A stretch of 64,000 bases of DNA from CADDYT01 sp035294125 (GTDB lineage: Bacteria; Chloroflexota; Ktedonobacteria; Ktedonobacterales; Ktedonobacteraceae): contig DATGLM010000076.1 in the NCBI GenBank assembly GCA_035294125.1, positions 1 through 64,000 of the forward strand, in the 5' to 3' direction. Made by a program: the position numbers and the translations under genes. Below are positions 43,434 through 52,435 of this stretch, piece by piece. Numbering within the stretch: position 1 is the first letter of the stretch; each line of letters begins with the position of its first letter. Under the pieces are notes generated by a model, which was given only the letters and a program-made list of their open reading frames with translations, had not been told where the DNA came from and searched no databases.

Positions 43434-43871
43434 ATGACGGAATCACGCTTTGACAGGGGAATGCAGGTGCGTCGGGAGGTGCTCGGCAGCGAGCATGTCG
43501 AGCGGGCGATGGGGCGCGCTACCGGCTTCGATGCCGACTTCCAACAATTTATTACAGAGATGGCCTGGGGTTCTGTCTGGGCAAGGCCCGGTCTCGACCG
43601 GCGCACACGCAGCCTGATTACGATAGCCATCCTGGCGGCGCTGGGCCGCGAAGAACTGGCGCTGCACCTGCGTGCCAGCCAGAATATCGGCGTCGACCCC
43701 CAGGAGATCGCGGAAGCTCTGCTGCACGTGGCCGTGTATGCAGGCGTTCCGGCAGCCAACACAGCATTTTCGACGGCAAAACAGGTATTTGAGCAGCTTG
43801 CCCGTACCTCTTCCGAGGCAGAAGAGGCAAAAGGGGCACAACCACCCTCAGAAAGTCAGGAGGATGTATGA
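43434..43871 (+). CDS. pcaC: 4-carboxymuconolactone decarboxylase
   Basis: The 145 residues match PcaC: GMQVRREVLGSEHVERA, DFQQFITEMAWGSVWARPGLDRRTRSLITIAILAALGREELALHLRASQNIGVDPQEIAEALLHVAVYAGVPAANTAF. The enzyme decarboxylates 4-carboxymuconolactone to 3-oxoadipate enol-lactone in the protocatechuate branch of the beta-ketoadipate pathway. The acid-base Glu/His residues of the helix pair (ELALHLRAS) are present. Its stop overlaps the next start (ATGA), so it is coupled to pcaH. A tail of about 25 charged residues is an addition. Confidence 0.92.
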   Translation: MTESRFDRGMQVRREVLGSEHVERAMGRATGFDADFQQFITEMAWGSVWARPGLDRRTRSLITIAILAALGREELALHLRASQNIGVDPQEIAEALLHVAVYAGVPAANTAFSTAKQVFEQLARTSSEAEEAKGAQPPSESQEDV

Positions 43872-44599
43872 ACTACACAACTATAGGAGAAATCATCCGG
43901 GGAGACCGCGAGGTTTTCCCACCCTACCTGTATGAGGCCTATCAATCCACGCGGCGCAGAGCGCCAACCCTGCCGCTCATCGACGTGCCGCTCACTATCT
44001 CGGAGCTAACCGGTCCCGGCCCGGTCATCAGCGCTGTCACGCCCGAAGACGCCGACCTCACGCGCAACGCGGGAACCGGGGGCGAGGCCATCGGGCAGCG
44101 TATCATCGTCACCGGGCACGTCCTCGACGACCAGGGCAATCCTGTGCCGAATACGCTGCTGGAGATCTGGCAGTGCAATGCCGCCGGGCGTTACCTGCAC
44201 AAACGCGACCAATGGCCCGCACCGCTCGACCCCAACTTCCTCGGCATGGGCCGCTGCCTGACCAATGAAGAGGGCGTCTACCGCTTCCTGACCATTCGTC
44301 CGGGCGCGTATCCCTGGAAAAATCATCCCAACGCCTGGCGTCCAGCCCACATTCACTTCTCGCTCTTCGGCCCATCCATGCTCTCGCGCCTGGTCACTCA
44401 GATGTACTTTCCTGATGACCCACTGCACAATCTCGACCCCATCATGCAATCGGTGCCGACGGAGCAGGCGCGCAAACGCCTCATCTCCACCTATGACCAT
44501 ACTGTGACGGAGCCGGAATGGGCGCTCGGCTATCGCTGGGATATCGTACTGCGCGGCCCATACGCCACGCCATTTGAAGCAGCGGAGGCAGGAAAATAA
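43868..44599 (+). CDS. pcaH: Protocatechuate 3,4-dioxygenase, beta subunit
   Basis: The 243 residues carry the non-heme Fe(III) ligands of the beta subunit: Tyr in GRYLHKRDQ, Tyr in RPGAYPW, and the two His in WRPAHIHFSLFG. The family N-terminus (PPYLYEAYQSTRRRAPTLPLIDVPLTISELTGP) and ITVTGHVLDDQG-like strand are present. The enzyme opens the protocatechuate ring between the hydroxyls to give 3-carboxy-cis,cis-muconate. The frame runs straight into pcaG with one shared base. Confidence 0.94.
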   Translation: MNYTTIGEIIRGDREVFPPYLYEAYQSTRRRAPTLPLIDVPLTISELTGPGPVISAVTPEDADLTRNAGTGGEAIGQRIIVTGHVLDDQGNPVPNTLLEIWQCNAAGRYLHKRDQWPAPLDPNFLGMGRCLTNEEGVYRFLTIRPGAYPWKNHPNAWRPAHIHFSLFGPSMLSRLVTQMYFPDDPLHNLDPIMQSVPTEQARKRLISTYDHTVTEPEWALGYRWDIVLRGPYATPFEAAEAGK

Positions 44600-45192
44600 T
44601 GAGCAAACTCCCCCTGACAGCTTCTCAAACCGTCGGGCCATTCTTCGCTCCGGCGCTGCTGCGTGAAGACGCCCGCCGCCACGTGCTGACCCGGCCGGAG
44701 ACCGTCGGCGAGCGCATCCGCATCGAGGGCCGCGTCCTCGATGGCGACGGCGCGCCGGTGCCCGACGCCCTGGTGGAAATCTGGCAGGCCAACGCGCACG
44801 GTCGCTACAACCACCCTGCCGACCAGGGGCCAGCCGCGCTCGACCCGTCCTTCCTCGGCTTTGGTCGCTCCGGCACAGACGAAGAGGGCAACTACTGGTT
44901 CGAGACGATCAAGCCCGGCTCCGTCCCCTTCGACGAGAAACGCATGCAGGCCCCGCACATCTGCGTCACTATCTTTTCGCGCGGCCTGCTCAACCACCTC
45001 GTCACGCGCCTGTACTTCGCAGACGAGCCAGCCAACGCCGCGGACCCCGTCCTGCAACACGTTCCCGCCGAACGGCAGGCCACCCTGCTGGCCCGACACG
45101 TAGATACCAGCACCTCCACCAGCACGGTAGCGGTCTATCGTTTCGATATCATCTTACAAGGCAAGAACGAAACCGCCTTTTTCAACGTATGA
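44599..45192 (+). CDS. pcaG: Protocatechuate 3,4-dioxygenase, alpha subunit
   Basis: The 197 residues match the alpha subunit (LTASQTVGPFF, RIRIEGRVLDGDGAPVPDALVEIWQANAHGRYNHPADQG, FETIKPGSVPF). The site APHICVTIFSRGLLNHLVTRLYF has one His replaced, as expected since alpha does not bind iron. It assembles with PcaH into the alpha-beta protomer of the dioxygenase. A long palindrome begins 33 bases after its stop. Confidence 0.94.
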   Translation: MSKLPLTASQTVGPFFAPALLREDARRHVLTRPETVGERIRIEGRVLDGDGAPVPDALVEIWQANAHGRYNHPADQGPAALDPSFLGFGRSGTDEEGNYWFETIKPGSVPFDEKRMQAPHICVTIFSRGLLNHLVTRLYFADEPANAADPVLQHVPAERQATLLARHVDTSTSTSTVAVYRFDIILQGKNETAFFNV

Positions 45193-45224
45193 AACTTGTG
45201 AGCCGTACACTACCGTGCAGACAG

Positions 45225-45318
45225 GCCAGCCGCAAGGGAGTGGCCCTACTATATACATCGGCTGCCACCCCTCTGGGAACTGCTTTGTATATGGTAGGGC
45301 CACTCCCTTGCGGCTGGC
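45225..45318. repeat. 33-bp-arm palindrome between pcaG and pcaB
   Basis: The arms 45225-45257 and 45286-45318 match over 33 bases with a single mismatch, around a 28-base loop. The left arm starts GCCAGCCGCAAGGGAGTGG and ends CCTACTATATACA. It belongs to the same family as the repeats at 24467-24595 and 63694-63781. Its position inside a catabolic cluster suggests an insertion of a mobile repeat or an mRNA-processing or attenuating hairpin. Confidence 0.9.
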
Positions 45319-45395
45319 TTGCGCGCCGCGTTTTCCCCGCGGCGCAACCATGCCAGACAGCGCCGCGTTTTCAATAATGGGAAAGGGAACATCTC

Positions 45396-46736
45396 ATGCC
45401 AGAGCCGATTGAAGCATTGTTCAGCACTCCGGCCATGTCCACCGCCTTCTCGTCCGAAGCGCACGTGCGAGGCATGCTGGCCTTCGAGGCCGCGCTGGCT
45501 CATGCAGAGGCACGTGTCGGCATCATCCCACTAGAGGCGGCGGAGGCCATCGCCGCCAGTTGCAAGCTAGAATTGTTCGATGTCGCGGCCCTCTACCGCG
45601 AAGCCGCCATGGCCGGGACACCCGCTATTCCCCTTGTGCGCATGCTGACAGAGCGCGTTGGCGGCGAGGCAGAAAAGTTTGTCCACTGGGGGGCCACGAG
45701 TCAGGACGCTATTGATACAGCTATGATGCTGCAAATGCGCGAGGGGCTTGACCTGCTCAGCGCGGATTTGTTCGCCATCGCCGCGATCTGCGCCACACTC
45801 GCGGAGCGGCATCGCCATACACTCATGGCCGGGCGCACCCTGCTGCAACAGGCATTACCCATCACCTTCGGCCTCAAGGCGGCGCGCTGGCTCTCTCTTG
45901 TCACGCGCCAGGCGCGAGCACTGCGCGAACACCAGGAACGCTCGCTGGCCGTGCAACTGGGTGGGGCAGCCGGAACGCTGGCCTCTCTGGGCGACAACGG
46001 CCTTCAGGTGGTAGAACTCGTCGCCGGGGAACTCAGACTGCCCGTTCCTGATCTCCCCTGGCATACGGAGCGCGACCGCGTGGCCGGGATTGCCGCCACG
46101 CTCGGCGTCGTGGCTGGCGCAATGGCGAAGATCGCGGGCGACGTGGCCCTGCTCGCGCAAAGCGAGGTTGGCGAGGTTTCTGAGGGGGCAGCGCCGGGCA
46201 AGGGAGGATCATCCGCCATGCCGCAGAAACACAATCCGGTTGACGCCATCGCTGCTCTCGCCTCGGCACGTCTTGCCACAGGTGTGGTGCCGGTCATCCT
46301 CTCGGCAATGACACAGGAGCACGAACGGGCAGTAGGAGGCTGGCAGGCAGAATGGGCCGCTATCCCCGACCTGTTCCGCTACACCGCCGCAGCCGTCGAG
46401 CACGTGCGCAGCGCCCTCACCGATATCCAGATCGACAGCGCCCGCATGAGCGCCAACCTCAACCTGACCCACGGCCTCATCATGGCCGAATCGCTCACTC
46501 TGGCCCTCGCCCCCCACCTCGGCAGACCGGCAGCCCAGCGCCTCGTCAAATCCCTCTGTGAACAAGCCGTCGCGTCAGGAGCAGATCTGCACCAGGTCGC
46601 ACTGGCAAACGAACAGGTAAAAGCCATCCTCACCCCGCAAGAGATAGACCACGCCCTCGACCCCGACAGCTACCTGGGCAGCACAGATAACTTTATTGAT
46701 GGAGCACTGGAAGCGTATTATATCGCGTGTAAGTGA
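45396..46736 (+). CDS. pcaB: 3-carboxy-cis,cis-muconate cycloisomerase
   Basis: The 446 residues belong to the fumarase/aspartase superfamily: VHWGATSQDAIDTAMMLQ (region C1), GRTLLQQALPITFGLKAARWL, and the signature loop GKGGSSAMPQKHNPVDAIAALASAR with the catalytic Ser. The order pcaC-H-G-B and the GRTLLQQA region favour PcaB over adenylosuccinate lyase. It lactonises 3-carboxymuconate to 4-carboxymuconolactone, the substrate of PcaC. No pcaD, pcaIJ, pcaF or regulator is adjacent. Confidence 0.92.
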   Translation: MPEPIEALFSTPAMSTAFSSEAHVRGMLAFEAALAHAEARVGIIPLEAAEAIAASCKLELFDVAALYREAAMAGTPAIPLVRMLTERVGGEAEKFVHWGATSQDAIDTAMMLQMREGLDLLSADLFAIAAICATLAERHRHTLMAGRTLLQQALPITFGLKAARWLSLVTRQARALREHQERSLAVQLGGAAGTLASLGDNGLQVVELVAGELRLPVPDLPWHTERDRVAGIAATLGVVAGAMAKIAGDVALLAQSEVGEVSEGAAPGKGGSSAMPQKHNPVDAIAALASARLATGVVPVILSAMTQEHERAVGGWQAEWAAIPDLFRYTAAAVEHVRSALTDIQIDSARMSANLNLTHGLIMAESLTLALAPHLGRPAAQRLVKSLCEQAVASGADLHQVALANEQVKAILTPQEIDHALDPDSYLGSTDNFIDGALEAYYIACK

Positions 46737-46741
46737 GGAGA

Positions 46742-47185
46742 TTATATCTCATAGATTCGGCTTAGTAGCAGTTTTGCCCTTGCATAGACCCGTTGCGTGA
46801 TCTGCTCGCGTTGATAGAGGTCTTCAATATCTTGCCTCAGACAATCAAACGTCACAGCTTTGAACGAGAGGATTTGCACGATAACCTCTGCATCGTGAGT
46901 GTATTCCAGCGCCATTGACAGCACCTGTTCGTCAATGCGAGCAATGGCCCAGGCAGCGAAGTCCTCAGGGATGGTATGCTGGCCCCGCAAACACAGCAGC
47001 GCGCGGCGCAATTGTCCCAGCTTTGATGGCTCCGTAACCAGCGCGAGCGCCAGCCCGAAGATATCCCTTTCAAAATTTCCCGATCTGCTCGCGGCATACC
47101 ATTCACCGCTGGCGGCCAGCTTCTCGTTCGTCAAGACTTCCTCAATGCAAGGGTGATCCGGACGCTCATTATTCTCTGCTACCAT
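46742..47185 (-). CDS. Hypothetical helical protein
   Basis: The 147 residues are predicted mostly helical (LAASGEWYAASRSGNFERDIFGLALALV, LGQLRRALLCLRGQHTIPEDFAAWAIARIDEQVL, TQRVYARAKLLLSRIYEI), without signal, membrane segment or enzyme motif. I recognise no family. The stop is 6 bases from the converging pcaB stop, and the region to the right is nearly empty. Confidence 0.55.
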   Translation of the reverse strand: MVAENNERPDHPCIEEVLTNEKLAASGEWYAASRSGNFERDIFGLALALVTEPSKLGQLRRALLCLRGQHTIPEDFAAWAIARIDEQVLSMALEYTHDAEVIVQILSFKAVTFDCLRQDIEDLYQREQITQRVYARAKLLLSRIYEI

Positions 47186-47865
47186 GAGATACGCTCCTGC
47201 ACGTTTCGTTCACAAGGGTAAGCGCCTTCTTTTGCCCTTGACACGTATACGGGAAAATGCCCGCGACAGATCAACAGGGCAGGGAGAACATCTCTCAGTT
47301 TCTTCGAAAGAACCTACTTCGGAGCCATTCTTATCGCGCCATCCAACCGTCATTTATGGACTCACCGTTAATCTAACGAGGTTGCGGGAGATTACGCAAG
47401 ACCTGGCCGACCTCTTTGGTCTAAGGCTTCCCATTTCGTTGAAAAAGTAGAGTTATTGGTAAATGCCCTACGAAGTGAGCAGATTATGCCCTCAATCTTG
47501 AGCACTAGTCGATGGATTTCCTGGGCAAACGGCTCTCCATTTGGCTTCTTCCGCCAACATCCTGTGAGATGAGTTTTGGCACAAGTACATCAGTTTATCG
47601 TCAACACGAAATGAGACGCAAGCTCCCAATGCTGATTGGCGTCTCGCTGTCGCAAAAAACGGCCGATTCTGCGATATTTTCTCTCTTCTAGGAAGTGAGA
47701 TGGTCCAGCAGTGTCACTAGCCACAAAGCAGAGAGCAAGACCGACATCGTGTGCTCCGCTTCATTTTTCTGGATGTGCCAATGAAGAGAACCAAATCAGG
47801 CCCATCCGGAACCGGGGTCTACCACGAGAGGGGATCATGCTCCCTCTCGGATGTGCCCGTCTTTC
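47186..47865. other. Gene-poor region
   Basis: An open frame at 47184-47450 (88 codons, ending VNLTRLREITQDLADLFG) has no ribosome site, overlaps the previous gene start and resembles no family; its last 35 codons might be a fragment of a helical DNA-binding or transposase protein. From 47451 to 47865 all frames are broken. Base composition is lower in GC than in the flanks. It is probably decayed DNA. Confidence 0.4.
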
Positions 47866-48813
47866 TCATTGACCAGAAAACGCGAGTGCCTCTTCTCGCA
47901 GGCGCTGCACATCGTGCATGGGAGGAACGCCGAAGAGGCTTTTGTACTCCCGATTGAAGTGAGAGGCGTCGTGGTAGCCCACGCGGAAGGCAGCTCCTTT
48001 CGCGTCGAGGTTTTCGCTTACCATCAGACGGCGGGCTTCTTGCAACCGTAACTGCTTCTGGAATTGCGAGGGGCTCATCGCAGTGACGGCCTTGAAGTGC
48101 TGGCGCAACCCCGAGACACTCATCCCCAGTTCTTGCGCGAGGCTCTCAACGCACAATGGCTGGGCAAAGTCGTGGCGAAGTCGTGCGACTGCTCGTGCGA
48201 TGGAGGAGGTGTATCCCCTCAGGATTGCCATGTGACGGAGCCGATCACCCTGCTTTCCTACCAGGAGCCGATAGATAATTTCCCGTGTGATCAAAGGCCC
48301 GAGGACCCGCGCTTCGGAAGGCTCATTCAGCAGCCTTGTGAGTCGCACGAAGGCGTCTAGCAGGTTCGCATCCAACAGACTGACATCGATGGCCCTCGTA
48401 TCGGGGTGATCTCGAGGCTCGGCGTGACCAGCCTCAAGCATGACCGAGCCGACGAGGGCGGGATCGAGGGAGAGGCGCAGACTGAGGTAGGGTCGCGTCG
48501 TTGACGCTTCCAGGACCTGACTGATGTTGGGCAGACCGACCGTCACCAGAAAATAGTGGAAAGGGTCGTAGCGGTAGCGACTCTCGCCGAGGAGGTACTC
48601 CTTGCTTCCTTGAGCAACAACGCACAGGGACGGCTCGATCACTCCGTGAACACGCCCTAGAGGCACGGAGTGGCGGTGCAGGTAGAGCCCTGGGAGTGGC
48701 TCTTCTGTCCCATCTTTAGGCATGGCCCACACAACCCGCTCCACTAGTTCCTCGCGGTTGGCTTGCATCCTCTGGGCCTCGCGTGCTGCTGGCTGCTGGA
48801 TCATCACAGGCAT
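47866..48813 (-). CDS. AraC-family transcriptional regulator
   Basis: The chosen start (48813, AAGAG upstream) gives 315 residues. The N-terminal AraC_N cupin-like domain (PSLCVVAQGSKEYLLGESRYRYDPFHYFLVTVGLP) precedes two helix-turn-helix units at the C-terminus (ESLAQELGMSVSGLRQHFKAVTAMSPSQFQKQLRLQEARRLM and KGAAFRVGYHDASHFNREYKSLFGVPP). Relatives often control neighbouring aldo/keto or short-chain reductase genes in response to aldehydes or oxidants. Here it is divergent from an aldo/keto reductase, with a 290-base control region between. Confidence 0.9.
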   Translation of the reverse strand: MPVMIQQPAAREAQRMQANREELVERVVWAMPKDGTEEPLPGLYLHRHSVPLGRVHGVIEPSLCVVAQGSKEYLLGESRYRYDPFHYFLVTVGLPNISQVLEASTTRPYLSLRLSLDPALVGSVMLEAGHAEPRDHPDTRAIDVSLLDANLLDAFVRLTRLLNEPSEARVLGPLITREIIYRLLVGKQGDRLRHMAILRGYTSSIARAVARLRHDFAQPLCVESLAQELGMSVSGLRQHFKAVTAMSPSQFQKQLRLQEARRLMVSENLDAKGAAFRVGYHDASHFNREYKSLFGVPPMHDVQRLREEALAFSGQ

Positions 48814-49104
48814 CGGAATCTCTTCTCTGGTTTCTCCAACACTCACCTGCAAGATATGCAGAATCCGACAATCATTTTCGCGAATTATTCTACCACTCTT
48901 TGCTCCAAGGCGTCTATACTGTTCTCAGACAGAAAACCTCTCTCTGCACATGATAGGCAGAGTGGAAGGATTGAGCATATGGACATCACAAGAAGTGGCT
49001 CATACCCTTCTGGAAAAGGACCAGGGCTGATGGTGGAGGCAAGAATGCTCCGATCTGGAACGCAGAGACCAGAGACACGACACAAAAAAAGAGGAGGTCA
49101 GCAC

Positions 49105-50094
49105 GTGCAGAAGCGCACACTTGGAAACAATCAGCTGGAAGTCTCCACCCTTGGGCTGGGGTGCATGAGAATGAGCCATGATGAAAGCCCGCTTCCTGGC
49201 AAGCAGGAGATGATCGCGCTGATCCGGTTAGCAGTCGAACGTGGCATTACTTTTTTCGACACCGCTCAGGTCTACGGCCCGTTCACCAATGAAGAGCTAG
49301 TGGGCGAAGCCCTTGCTCCCTTGCGCGAACAGGTCGTGATCGCCACTAAATTTGGGTACAAATTAGGTCCGACTGGGGAGCAACTGGGCAAGGATTGGCG
49401 GCCACAGCATATCAAGCAAGGCGTCGAAGGTTCGCTCAAGCGCCTCAGAGTTGAGACCATCGATCTTTTCTATCAGCACCGGGTGGATCCGGATGTACCC
49501 ATCGAGGATGTGGCGGGAGCGATGAAGGACCTGATTGCGGAAGGGAAGGTGAAACACTTCGGCCTTTCTGAAGCTGGAGCAGAAACCATCCGTCGCGCTC
49601 ACGCGGTGCAGCCTGTCACGGCAGTGCAGAGCGAGTACTCGCTGTGGTGGAGAACCGTTGAGGAGAACGTACTGCCCGTATGCGAGGAACTCGGTATCGG
49701 CTTTGTTCCCTACAGCCCCTTGGGCAGGGGCTATCTCACGGGCAAGATCGACGAGAACACGACCTTCGCCAGTGTTGACATCCGTAGCCACCTCCCGCGC
49801 TATACACCGGAGGCGCGCAAAGCCAACCGGGTGGTCATTGATCTGCTTGCCAGGATCGCAGTACAGAAGGGAGCGACACCAGCTCAGATTGCGCTCGCCT
49901 GGCTGCTCGCACAGAAGCCGTGGATCGTGCCTATCCCAGGCTCCCGCAAGCTCGAACACCTCGATGAGAATATCGGAGCCGTTGCCGTCAACCTCTCGCC
50001 CGACGATCTGCGGGAGATTGAGAGTGCCGCCTCAAAGATCACAGTACAAGGGGCCAGGTATCCCGAAGAGTTGGAGCGAATGACTGGTCTCTGA
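49105..50094 (+). CDS. Aldo/keto reductase
   Basis: GTG 49105 is chosen because AGGAGG lies 7-8 bases upstream; the frame is open 342 bases further back but with no sensible start. The 329 residues show the AKR barrel: TLGLGCMRMSHDE, FFDTAQVYGPFTNEELVGEAL (catalytic Asp and Tyr), VIATKFGYK (Lys), LFYQHRVDP (His), and the NADP end IPIPGSRKLEHLDENIGA. It is of the YajO/AKR13-like type that reduces aldehydes. It starts a three-gene unit with an LLM oxidoreductase and an amidohydrolase. Confidence 0.92.
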   Translation: MQKRTLGNNQLEVSTLGLGCMRMSHDESPLPGKQEMIALIRLAVERGITFFDTAQVYGPFTNEELVGEALAPLREQVVIATKFGYKLGPTGEQLGKDWRPQHIKQGVEGSLKRLRVETIDLFYQHRVDPDVPIEDVAGAMKDLIAEGKVKHFGLSEAGAETIRRAHAVQPVTAVQSEYSLWWRTVEENVLPVCEELGIGFVPYSPLGRGYLTGKIDENTTFASVDIRSHLPRYTPEARKANRVVIDLLARIAVQKGATPAQIALAWLLAQKPWIVPIPGSRKLEHLDENIGAVAVNLSPDDLREIESAASKITVQGARYPEELERMTGL

Positions 50095-50116
50095 GCAAAA
50101 AAGGAGTATATATTCT

Positions 50117-51028
50117 ATGCGTATCGGATTGCAAGTGACGAACTTTACCTGGCCCAATCATCAAGAATCGCTCGGTGAGACATTTGGCTTGATTGCCCAA
50201 CGAGCAGAGCGAGCTGGCTTGTTCAGTTTTTGGGTCATGGACCACTTTTTCCAGATTCCCGGCGTTGGTCCTGCCGAGCATGAGATGCTGGAAGGCTACA
50301 GTGCGCTAGCCTTTGCCGCCGCACAAACCAATCGGATCAAGCTGGGAACCATGGTCACGGGCGTGACCTATCGCTATCCGGGCTTACTGGTCAAGACGGT
50401 CACGACGTTGGATGTCCTCTCTGGTGGACGCGCCTATTTGGGTATTGGTGCTGGTTGGTATGAAGAAGAGCATCGTGGTCTGGGTGTGCCGTTTCCTCCG
50501 CTCGCCGAGCGTTTTGAACATCTGGAGGAGACGCTCGAGATCGCGCACCAGATGTGGAAAGGCGACGAGAAGCCATATCAGGGCAACCATTATCAACTAG
50601 CCCGTCCACTGAACTCGCCATCATCGATCCAGAAGCCGCACCCGCCCATTTTGATCGGTGGGGCAGGAGAGCGCAAAACGCTCCGCCTGGTGGCACAGTA
50701 TGGCGATGCCTGCAATTTTTCGTTGACCAGCCTTTCGCTCGACGAAGCGCAGCGCAAGCTCGGCGTACTGCGCGAGCACTGCCAGACTATCGGGCGCTCG
50801 TATACGGACATCGAGAAAACTATCATTAAGAGCATTCATCTCACCAAAGATGGCAGGGAACAGAGTTGGACTCCGGTGATCACTATCGCCTATTTGCGCG
50901 AATTGGCGGCGATGGGCATTGACCAGGCGATTTTCAGTCTCCCGAATGTCGCTGATCTGGAACCCTTTGAACTCCTCGCGACCGAGATCATTCCCGAGGC
51001 TGAGCAGATCGAGGTTGCTGGGAGATAA
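50117..51028 (+). CDS. LLM-class flavin/F420-dependent oxidoreductase
   Basis: The 303 residues match the luciferase-like family: FTWPNHQESLGETFGLIAQRAERAGLFSFWVMDHFFQIP, IKLGTMVTGVTYRYPGLLVKTVTTLDVLSGGRAYLGIGAGWYEEEHRGLGVPFPPLAERFEHLEE, then PPILIGGAGERKTLRLVAQYGDACNF. The pattern favours the F420-dependent branch. AAAAAAGGAG precedes the ATG. The substrate is unknown; together with the two neighbours it may reduce and hydrolyse a xenobiotic. Confidence 0.9.
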   Translation: MRIGLQVTNFTWPNHQESLGETFGLIAQRAERAGLFSFWVMDHFFQIPGVGPAEHEMLEGYSALAFAAAQTNRIKLGTMVTGVTYRYPGLLVKTVTTLDVLSGGRAYLGIGAGWYEEEHRGLGVPFPPLAERFEHLEETLEIAHQMWKGDEKPYQGNHYQLARPLNSPSSIQKPHPPILIGGAGERKTLRLVAQYGDACNFSLTSLSLDEAQRKLGVLREHCQTIGRSYTDIEKTIIKSIHLTKDGREQSWTPVITIAYLRELAAMGIDQAIFSLPNVADLEPFELLATEIIPEAEQIEVAGR

Positions 51029-51075
51029 GGAGTTAAACGAGGATGCTCCACGGATCAAACAGAGAAGGAACGAGT

Positions 51076-52251
51076 ATGAGAAAGGATGCATTCATGAACG
51101 CGAAGAAGAAGGCACAAGAAACCATACACGCGTATCAGCAGACCTTAATCGATCTCTCGCATCGTATTCACGACCACCCGGAACTGGGCTTTGCCGAAGT
51201 GCAAGCCAGTCGCTGGCTCACCGAGGTCCTCAGCGATGCCGGTCTTGAGGTTGAGGCAGGCATTTGCGATCTGCCAACCGCTTTTCGTGCGCGAGCAGGT
51301 CACGGTCCTTTCCACATTGCCATCTGCGCCGAGTATGATGCCCTGCCTAAAATAGGACATGCCTGCGGTCATAATCTTATGGCGGCCATGGCGGCAGGCG
51401 CGGGAATCGCGGCGGCACAGGTGGCCGACGATCTTGGTCTGACCATTGAGGTCATCGGGACACCCGCTGAGGAGGTCGGCAATGCTGGCGGCAAGATCCT
51501 CCTGCTGGAACGAGGGGCCTTTGAAGGCATCCATGCGGCCATGCTGGTCCATCCCTACCCCATGCCCTTCGATGATATTGGCGAAGTCACACTTTCCTCT
51601 GCTCGCTTTGATGTGCACTATACTGGCAAAGCCTCGCACGCGGGGGCAGCACCAGAGCAAGGCATTAATGCCGCCGATGCCATGACTGTTGCCCAAGTCG
51701 CTATCGGTCTGCTGCGCCAACAGCTTCCCTCAACCGTTCGCATCAGCGGCATCGTCACCGAAGGAGGCGAGGCTGACAATATCATTCCGAGCCATACGTC
51801 TGCCTGCTATAACCTGCGTGCGCCAACATTCGAGGAACTGCTGGATCTGCGTGCAAGAGTCACTCGCTGTTTTGAGGCAGGCGCACTGGCAACCGGTGCT
51901 CAGTTCTCGATCGTCGGAGGGGACAAGCCCTATGCTCAAATGGTGCATAATGCCACTATGTCTGAGCTATACCGGCGGAATGCGGAGGCCTTGGGCCGCA
52001 TTGTCCGGCAGGCCCCAAAAAGCGGAGGAGGAGGGACCGATATGGGGAACATTTCACAGGTGATCCCTTCGATCCAGCCGCACATCGGGATTAATTGCCT
52101 ACCCGCTGCTAACCACCAACCGGAGTTTGCCGCCGCCTGTGTCACGCCAGAGGCGGATAAAGCGGTGCTGGATGGCGCACTGGCAATGGCCTGGACTACC
52201 ATCGACCTGGCACAGGATCAGACACTACGAGATCAATTGATGCAAAAATAA
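51076..52251 (+). CDS. M20-family amidohydrolase
   Basis: The 391 residues match the M20D/AbgB-like aminoacylase group: LIDLSHRIHDHPELGFAEVQASRWL, ICAEYDALPKIGHACGHNLMAAM (metal His and Cys), GTPAEEVGNAGGKILLLERGAF, the dimerisation domain with YTGKASHAGAAPEQGINAADA, and GGGTDMGNIS. It should hydrolyse N-acyl or p-aminobenzoyl amino acids. I choose ATG 51076 (GAAGGAACGAGT upstream); another at 51094 is also possible. A perfect hairpin lies about 110 bases downstream. Confidence 0.9.
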   Translation: MRKDAFMNAKKKAQETIHAYQQTLIDLSHRIHDHPELGFAEVQASRWLTEVLSDAGLEVEAGICDLPTAFRARAGHGPFHIAICAEYDALPKIGHACGHNLMAAMAAGAGIAAAQVADDLGLTIEVIGTPAEEVGNAGGKILLLERGAFEGIHAAMLVHPYPMPFDDIGEVTLSSARFDVHYTGKASHAGAAPEQGINAADAMTVAQVAIGLLRQQLPSTVRISGIVTEGGEADNIIPSHTSACYNLRAPTFEELLDLRARVTRCFEAGALATGAQFSIVGGDKPYAQMVHNATMSELYRRNAEALGRIVRQAPKSGGGGTDMGNISQVIPSIQPHIGINCLPAANHQPEFAAACVTPEADKAVLDGALAMAWTTIDLAQDQTLRDQLMQK

Positions 52252-52364
52252 AAAGGCAGCAGATGATCCCCCAATGCACAACTGCATGTGCATTAAGGGA
52301 CCATACGTTGCCTTGCGTGAGCGACCGTGATGCCAATGCCATCAGAAAGGGTTGGGCTGACGTA

Positions 52365-52396
52365 CTGCAGAGCACGCACAGATGCGTGCTCTGCAG
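52365..52396. terminator. Perfect hairpin after the amidohydrolase gene
   Basis: Perfect 14-base arms (CTGCAGAGCACGCA, 52365-52378; complement 52383-52396) with a 4-base loop lie between converging genes. No long T-run follows, so it may be a rho-assisted or processing hairpin. Confidence 0.6.
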
Positions 52397-52435
52397 TAAA
52401 TAGTTGAGCGGCACAAGAAGCGAAGGGTTAGCAAG

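Noticed and set aside
47184..47450. 88-codon open frame in the gene-poor region
   Set aside because: No ribosome site or recognisable domain; it starts at the divergent gene start. It is only mentioned as possible decayed DNA.
48763..49104. Upstream extension of the aldo/keto reductase frame (114 extra codons)
   Set aside because: The extension overlaps the divergent AraC start and lacks family similarity, while GTG 49105 has AGGAGG at the correct distance and starts the barrel.
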